DNA from: Platynereis dumerilii
Lineage: Eukaryota; Annelida; Polychaeta; Phyllodocida; Nereididae
Length of the DNA: 64,000 nucleotides
Direction: 5' to 3'
Assembly: GCA_026936325.1 (NCBI GenBank)
Contig: JAPTHN010000002.1
Span: 7,626,408 to 7,690,407 of the forward strand
In this document: positions 59,901-64,000 of the stretch, piece after piece
How the letters are laid out: every line of letters begins with the position of its first letter
How positions within the stretch are numbered: position 1 is the first letter of the stretch
Translations under genes and position numbers: made by a program
Notes under the pieces: generated by a model
The model's input: the letters and a program-made list of their open reading frames with translations, nothing else
Database searches by the model: none
What the model was told of the DNA's origin: nothing

Positions 59901-62900
59901 GCTGCCATACCAAATTGCCCCTCCCGTTGCCATTGTATCCAATCACAGACTTCAGTTTGATGCCTGCTTGGTTTGGTGGAGCTGTGTATCTCCTCTGGAA
60001 GGGAAAATCATCTCACTGTGATCTATTCATTTACATAAAATGTACATTCTAGTTGTACTTTCTAACATTTCCTGTATTTTGATACATTCAGTTAAACATC
60101 CAACTATGCTACGGCACTCACCTGTGCTAAGGCATGAAGCTTCTCCTTGGCAGAGAAGTGTCGGAATACGTTTGGCTTCACTGCATCAGCATCTCCTTGC
60201 CTCTTTGTTGTTGAAGATGGGAAGACTTGCTTTCTAGTTGGAGTCTGATGTCTCCTATGTTGTTTGACGTTGACTCCGTGTCCTAACTGGTTCTTCCCGT
60301 TGATTTCTATTTTTATCTGAAATATTAAACACAAGCAAGTTGAAGCAACTGAATCAAGCAATCAAAATTGTTGCCATGGAAGAGGTATGTGCGATCCTAA
60401 TTGGGGATGGATGGGTAATTGGGGTTCTACATCCTGTATTTATGCAATTTGGTAGCCAATTTGGTAGGCAAATCAGGAGAGAAGGAGGACGCAGCAAGGA
60501 GAGGACGGATCATTGTCAATTTGATACTGCTGGGATGTTCAAGTTGACCATATTCTTGGAACTAACAACCTGTACTCAGTGTTTATGGAGGTTTGGTTAA
60601 TGGTTTCAGTGCTTTACTTCATCAATTCTATTTGATTCAAACTCTGCTGATACAAGAGATGATGATGTGGCGAGTGACACAGGATTCGCAGCCATTTTAG
60701 GACGCAGTTATTACTCCAAGTTGCTGGGAGTGGGAATCAAACATGGTCCCTGAGAGCCACACAGGTTTCAAGTACAAACGCTATAACCATTAGGCCAATG
60801 ACTTACCACATCATCTCCAGTTGGCGTATCATCAGATGATTCGTCCGATTTGTCTCTCTTCTCCTTCAAGTACGGGCCGATCAAAATCTCCTCTTTCTCC
60901 GACAAGTCGTCCTGCTCCGAATCTCCATTCAGTTCTGCAAAAAATAATTTTGGAATCCAAAACAAAAATTATCAATTTTGTGATTATCCTGAATTTATGT
61001 AACATCAAGATTTCAAAAAATAACCAGACAATAGAATCATTATCAGTGCTTTTCCTAGGTCCAAAATTCAATTAGCCACAAAGGCTAATTTTCAGTGAAA
61101 TGCATGGATGTGTGGCTAATTTCCATTCAAAATTTGCAAATTTCGTTAGTCACATGAAGGATGCATTAGCCAATGCTAATGTGGCTAATGGTTTGGAAGA
61201 GCACTGATTATTTATTAGCTCACCAGGTTGGAAGGGCATTCCTATGGAGCTGAGATCAGACACCTGGCCTCCTGGTTCGTAGCTCGTTGGTTTGGGAATA
61301 ACTTTGCGAGGAGAATCGCTGAATGATATCTGGTGCCTGTTCGTCTTCGGAGAAACATTGGGACTGTTATCTAGGTAAAACAAAAGAGAAAATTTTGCAA
61401 ATTAGGAAAAGAACTACTAGAGATTGCCAAGCAAAGGAAGAGCGCCACATACATGTACAAAAATGACAAACTGAATAAAGCTTTTAAGTTTCCAGTGCGA
61501 TAAGTCTATCTTCGATAGCGCATAAATACTGCCAGCTTCTTTGAAAGGGTGGGAGTCAGGAATCAACAGTTCTCAAGATACTTACATTTCTGTTGTACAA
61601 CACTAGAAAAGACCTTAATTAATTTTGTTTTACTCTCCATTTATGATCAATTTAGTGACCTTGAGTGAAGGACTGGCAGATTCCTCAATAAAACTCAATT
61701 ATTCAGGTTCTGAAACCCCCACATGAATATAATATTATACAATTTATAAGATACATATTCGATTATTCATTGATTGCAATTTCACTAATCTGTTTTTGAA
61801 AACTTTATCGAAAACTCACTTCTCTTCTGTCCATCCACATAAAGCTCCTCTTCCCCTCTGCCCCTGAGAGATGACGGATGAATTTTGAAACAGCGACTAA
61901 GTGATCATACACAATTGCATATTATTATACTTTAATTATCATTTAAGACGAAATCATTATTCATTCACTGAGGAGAAAAGACATAAAACACTGAACAGCC
62001 TCAACCACATTGGCGAAAAATATTATAATTTAATATTTACATGGCTTACATTTGAGATTCAAAAGACATCCCAATGGGATATCATGCTTGTGAAAGGCCA
62101 TAAAGTGTTGTAACTCACTCCAGCTGTTTTGCGGGCCTGGCTTTTGCCAAGAAATCCCAGAAGTACAGAGCTTCGCCGACACTTATCAGACTCAGTTGAT
62201 CGGGAGTGAAGTGGATGTCCGTGATTCTGTCGGAATGGCCGATGAACACCTGGAAGTTGAGATCCAGTCGCATGTGGTAGTCCCAGATCTTGACCACTTT
62301 ATCGCCAGCCGTCGCCAAGTGTCGGCCGTCGTCAGACACCGCTAAAGAAGTGCAGCCACTTCTGTGAATGTTGTCAATCTGGAATAGTACGGTGCATACT
62401 GCATAGAGAGTAAGAAGCAGCAAAAACAACAATGTATCACTCAAGATAACCTAGAATTCTAACGATTTTCAAACTAAATAGTTACGTTAAAAATAAGTTC
62501 TTATTGGTACGCTCATCTCGCTACAACCCAGCAAGAAATTATTTCCTTTCAAGTGCACAACCTGAATAGAAAACTTCTACACAACGATCAAATCCCTGCC
62601 TTTTCCTGAATTCTCAGCACCTACCTCGGCTAAAATTCTCCCAGACTTGGCGTCAAACTTCAACAGTTTGTGGTTAGAGGTCGTCACTAGCAACTGCCCA
62701 ATGTTTGAAGGCGTGTACATGACTCGGTCGGCGACATCAATGATTGTACGAGTATTATCTGCAGGGTTTAGAGAGGTGATGTCTATGCGCAGGAACTAAA
62801 AAACACAAGGCAATAACCAATCAATGCATGGACAGACAGGACCCTGTTTTCTTAAACACCTTTCACACCAATTATTCCGGCGAAGCTTTTTTTGGCCAGA

Positions 62901-63814
62901 GTGTTTTCAGCTGACAATTAATAACTTACAAGATTCTTGTAAAATAATATTGTTGAACTTTCAGAATCTGCTAGGTGTCCCTCTCAGAGCATTCGCATAA
63001 GATTACTTTTTAAACATGCATCCTTTCCTAGTCACATACCTGATTACAGGAGACAAGGACTTTTTCATGATTATTACCAGGTGTTTTCATGGTATTTTAC
63101 TCTAGAAGCAGGAAGACTGAACGGAGCTCAGACAATCAGGAATTCAATGAACTGCATTCAATTGCAATACAATACCTCATCAAGGGAGCGAGCGTCACAA
63201 ACGGAGATTGTGAACTCAGTTGGACCAACAAATGCAATTCTGCGCCCATTAGGACTGACTGTCAAGGCATTAGGACGTCTTGATTCCCCTCTGGCAATGG
63301 TATTCCCCAGGACCCTGAGAAGTTGGTAGCCATCATCTGAGGCATCGTACAACGCCACAGTAGTCAGAGATCCTGCGCTGTATAGGAAGTCACCATTTGG
63401 AGAATACACCAATCCAATGATCTTCCCCCTGTGTTGCCTTAAAAAAAAGTTTTTATATCAAAAACAATTTATATGATGAAGGATATCAAATGATGACAAA
63501 TTATATCAAGGGGTAAGTAAAAAGGGACCAATTTCATTCCAAACATATTTGCAATCGCTGTATTATTCTTATACAATAGTCCCTATAAATGTAATGTCTT
63601 ATATACCCTAAACAGTGCAAGCAATAGTACAAGTATTCGGGCAAACATTGACAAACATTTCATTTGTTACTCACTTGTGTTCGACCACCATACTGGTCGT
63701 GCTGACTGCGAACACTCTGACAGCTCCTGACTCAAATCCACAGGCGAAAAACTGCTTGCTGGGATGGAAGACGACAGAGGAGGGGCACTCCTTGGGAGAA
63801 GTGAAGTCGTACAG
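46660..63814 (-). CDS. WDR90: WD repeat-containing protein 90 (WDR90/POC16-like), C-terminal ~1,150 residues, 20 exons
   Basis: Spliced minus-strand gene coding for WD40 beta-propellers. Diagnostic stretches match remembered human WDR90: SVIGYNGNGRGNLVWQPDTG, MTLKMHPHAVAVTAIKFSAD, VRVINDHQGAPITCLDV, RVSVWSSDWSKDLCELVDWL and the ending FVGHNDGLQIVKFSSDGKLL, SAAGNEILLWDVCL, stop. All 19 internal junctions are phase-consistent. Human WDR90 is about 1,750 residues, so the N-terminal ~600, including the CFAP20-like domain, should lie beyond the right edge. WDR90/POC16 is an inner-scaffold protein of the centriole microtubule wall. Exon coordinates are given in the segment entries. The gene is tail to tail with PRKDC. 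Confidence 0.93.
46999..48291. mobile_element. mariner/Tc1-like non-autonomous element, 1,293 bp
   Basis: Perfect 27-bp terminal inverted repeats, starting CAGGGTGACCCACCTCAACT on the left and ending AGTTGAGGTGGGTCACCCTG on the right. Each end abuts TA (46997-46998 and 48292-48293), as expected of the TA target duplication of Tc1/mariner elements. No intact transposase frame was found in either direction, so this is a deletion derivative or MITE-like copy. It lies in the last intron of the WDR90-like gene. Identical ends suggest it is young. Confidence 0.8.
52130..52200 (-). repeat. Dispersed repeat fragment shared with 8160-8265
   Basis: On the minus strand it reads ACCCCCTGCTAGTC and ATGCTCCCATCTAGTTTGAC, matching the block near 8215-8255. 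It borders the 13-bp minisatellite at 52190. Confidence 0.5.
52190..53030. repeat. 13-bp minisatellite with CRE-like word TGACATCA
   Basis: More than 50 tandem copies of a 13-bp unit GGCTGACATCANN, where NN is mostly CC, GT, CT or AT, with a few shortened units. Each unit contains TGACATCA, one base from the CRE TGACGTCA; one unit (52407-52414) is an exact CRE. It lies in the largest intron of the WDR90-like gene (50990-57180). The right edge decays into TTGATATC and TTGACATC variants. Confidence 0.97.
53043..53103 (+). repeat. Hairpin plus AAG tail, copy 2
   Basis: GGGGAGCTCC, then GGAGAGAACTCCC, then AATAAGAAGAAGAAGAAAG. The layout matches 56022-56085, which follows the other minisatellite in this intron. 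A non-LTR 3' end is likely. Confidence 0.45.
54464..54746. mobile_element. hAT-like non-autonomous element, 283 bp, perfect TSD
   Basis: Perfect 14-bp terminal inverted repeats CAGGGGTGCCGGAA and TTCCGGCACCCCTG, flanked by perfect 8-bp direct repeats CATGTATA (54456-54463 and 54747-54754), the hallmark of hAT transposition. The interior has no transposase. It lies within the 53340-56448 composite. Confidence 0.85.
54830..55048 (+). repeat. Imperfect repeat of CCCTGTCCCTTGG / TTTTACTTTTGAATT
   Basis: About four diverged units of roughly 65 bp, each with TTTTACTTTTGAATTCCCTG and GTCCCTTGG words. A hAT-like element begins at its right edge (55050), and CCCTGTCCC words resume after it. Confidence 0.6.
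55050..55165 (+). mobile_element. hAT-like fragment
   Basis: Starts CAGGGGCGTATCTAGAAATG then GCCTGAGGGGGCATTACATG, homologous to the minus-strand fragment at 22712-22812. TCCCTGTC occurs on both flanks but is also a word of the surrounding repeat, so it is weak evidence for a target duplication. Confidence 0.6.
55506..55935. repeat. 12-bp minisatellite rich in AATAAA
   Basis: Tandem GTGTAGAATAAA / GTGCAGAATAAA units with some GTGTAGAAGAAA variants, two or three ATTATTTAAA breaks, and an edge of GCAGACCA units. At least 17 AATAAA hexamers face the plus strand, antisense to the WDR90-like gene. Tyr-Ser-Thr-Leu repeat frames on the minus strand are an artefact. Confidence 0.95.
56022..56085 (+). 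repeat. Hairpin plus AAG tail, copy 3
   Basis: GGGTGCTCCTGAAAGCAAGA, then GGAGGAACCTCC, then AAGAGGAAGAAGAAGAAGAC. It resembles 53043-53103 and, in both cases, the tail follows a minisatellite, suggesting one element type whose internal repeats expanded. Confidence 0.45.
57181..59994 (-). CDS. WDR90: WDR90-like exons 9-13 of window: conserved propeller
   Basis: Transcription order: 59994-59892, 59634-59344, 58999-58757, 57948-57804, 57380-57181. Contains RRYTAPPNQAGIKLKSVIGY and NGNGRGNLVWQPDTGIFAFS, VVLEDLNTGKQSHLLGHAEE, ICVWDMQQLVCKKVLSHHKH, DYRENSIVVWSTYTWDVLAM, LYVGTNNGQVSAWDTRHNSC and LITGSTGSNLKLWSVVGISE. The NGNGRGN-VW-PDTG signature is the strongest single reason for calling WDR90. 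The intron 58000-58750 holds A/T homopolymer runs and a 21-bp hairpin motif. Confidence 0.93.
57440..57632 (-). mobile_element. SINE family A, minus strand
   Basis: On the minus strand: GGGAGGGTGGTTAGCTCAGG, near-perfect B box GGTTTGATTCC, the body (CACCTGGACTTACGTTGGAC, GCCTCATTGCTACATCCTCC) and the AGTGCGTAAATACTGG tail. It is in the sense orientation of the WDR90-like gene, about 60 bp upstream of the exon at 57380. Confidence 0.75.
58190..58620. repeat. Low-complexity A/T and C runs with hairpin motif (copy 4)
   Basis: Intron of the WDR90-like gene with a C10 run, many A/T homopolymers (58405-58600) and, at 58365-58385, the minus-strand copy of the 21-bp hairpin motif (TTTGAATCCGCGGATTCTTG), here with the exact palindrome GAATCCGCGGATTC. 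A long frame of Phe/Lys through it is not a gene. Confidence 0.6.
59664..59765 (-). mobile_element. SINE family A, 5'-truncated, minus strand
   Basis: On the minus strand: TTCAATCATCCTTCGCCTCA, TGCATCCTCCTCCTGTCGTA, AAGTGCATAGATACAGGACG and a CATCCATCCTTCC tail. It lies about 30 bp upstream, in gene orientation, of the exon at 59634. Confidence 0.7.
60122..61863 (-). CDS. WDR90: WDR90-like exons 5-8 of window: charged linker between propellers
   Basis: Transcription order: 61863-61820 (44 nt), 61370-61224, 60934-60807, 60316-60122. The sequence is low in predicted structure: EGRGEEELYVDGQKR, SPNVSPKTNRHQISFSDSPR, NGDSEQDDLSEKEEILIGPY, KRDKSDESSDDTPTGDD, then basic HRRHQTPTRKQVFPSSTTKR. It links two beta-propeller blocks. 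SP/TP sites suggest it could be phosphorylated, which is inference. Each exon was accepted because phases and splice sites fit; sequence conservation here is weak. Confidence 0.8.
60402..60518 (-). mobile_element. SINE family A, 5'-truncated, minus strand
   Basis: On the minus strand the body reads TGCTGCGTCCTCCTTCTCTC, then TGCATAAATACAGGATGTAG and a CCATCCATCCCC tail. Diverged. It lies upstream of the exon at 60316. Confidence 0.55.
62119..63814 (-). CDS. WDR90: WDR90-like exons 1-4 of window: WD repeats
   Basis: Transcription order: 63814-63675, 63437-63176, 62795-62625, 62378-62119. They code for LYDFTSPKECPSSVVFHPSK, FESGAVRVFAV, GLVYSPNGDFLYSAGSL, LVTTSNHKLLKFDAKSG, and HLATAGDKVVKIWDYHMRLD with GHSDRITDIHFTPDQL. 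Each pattern is a WD40 blade (GH...D...WD). The first exon starts at phase 0 after a CAG acceptor, so earlier exons lie to the right of the window. The 185 bases from 63815 to 64000 look like intron. Confidence 0.9.
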
Positions 63815-64000
63815 CTGAACATGAAAAGAGATATGTGTCAGTGTCAAGACTAGTTTCAAATCTCTCATCAAATACTTGAAAGAACTTAAAGAAGTGGATG
63901 CATGTGTTCAAGAATTATATTCTCCATCTGCATATTCATATTACATTGACTAAGATTGTTAAATTTTTAATTCTTGACACCATTATATTTACTGGAATTT

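Overview
This is animal (metazoan) nuclear DNA. It holds spliced genes with many short, phase-matched exons and GT-AG introns, plus AT-rich introns full of tRNA-derived SINEs, small DNA transposons and minisatellites. The repeat mix and the presence of a DNA-PKcs gene fit a marine invertebrate, perhaps a deuterostome such as an echinoderm, but the species cannot be fixed from the sequence.

Layout. (1) 1-14858: no recognisable conserved gene. One GC-richer block (about 4975-7800) carries an unrecognised open frame. The rest is repeats, including a 6.2-kb stretch bounded by 34-bp inverted repeats (8457-14637), two related 21-bp minisatellites and a TATC microsatellite. (2) 14859-44802, plus strand: 54 consecutive exons coding for about the last 2,545 residues of PRKDC (DNA-PKcs, the NHEJ kinase). 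They run from the middle HEAT region through the ABCDE autophosphorylation cluster, FAT, PI3K-like kinase and FATC, ending in a true stop. Every exon junction keeps frame. The first ~1,580 residues (by comparison with remembered human DNA-PKcs) are not in the window. (3) 44803-46659: a short intergenic space with candidate poly(A) signals facing each other. (4) 46660-63814, minus strand: 20 exons coding for the last ~1,150 residues of a WDR90/POC16-type WD40 protein, a centriole wall component. Its N-terminus lies beyond the right edge. The two genes are tail to tail.

The two genes do not obviously work together (DNA repair versus centriole architecture); their adjacency looks incidental. The most interesting structure is in the introns. 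A dimeric SINE at 35012-35314 has a target-site duplication that copies the 3' splice site of a PRKDC exon, so the gene now carries two acceptors with the SINE between them. There is also a family of Helentron/HINE-like elements sharing a terminal hairpin, several non-autonomous DNA elements with clean terminal inverted repeats, and a 3.1-kb nested composite in the largest WDR90 intron with a 12-bp minisatellite, next to a 13-bp CRE-like minisatellite.

All protein comparisons to human DNA-PKcs and WDR90 are from memory, not from a search. Repeat calls rest on repeats seen by eye in this window.
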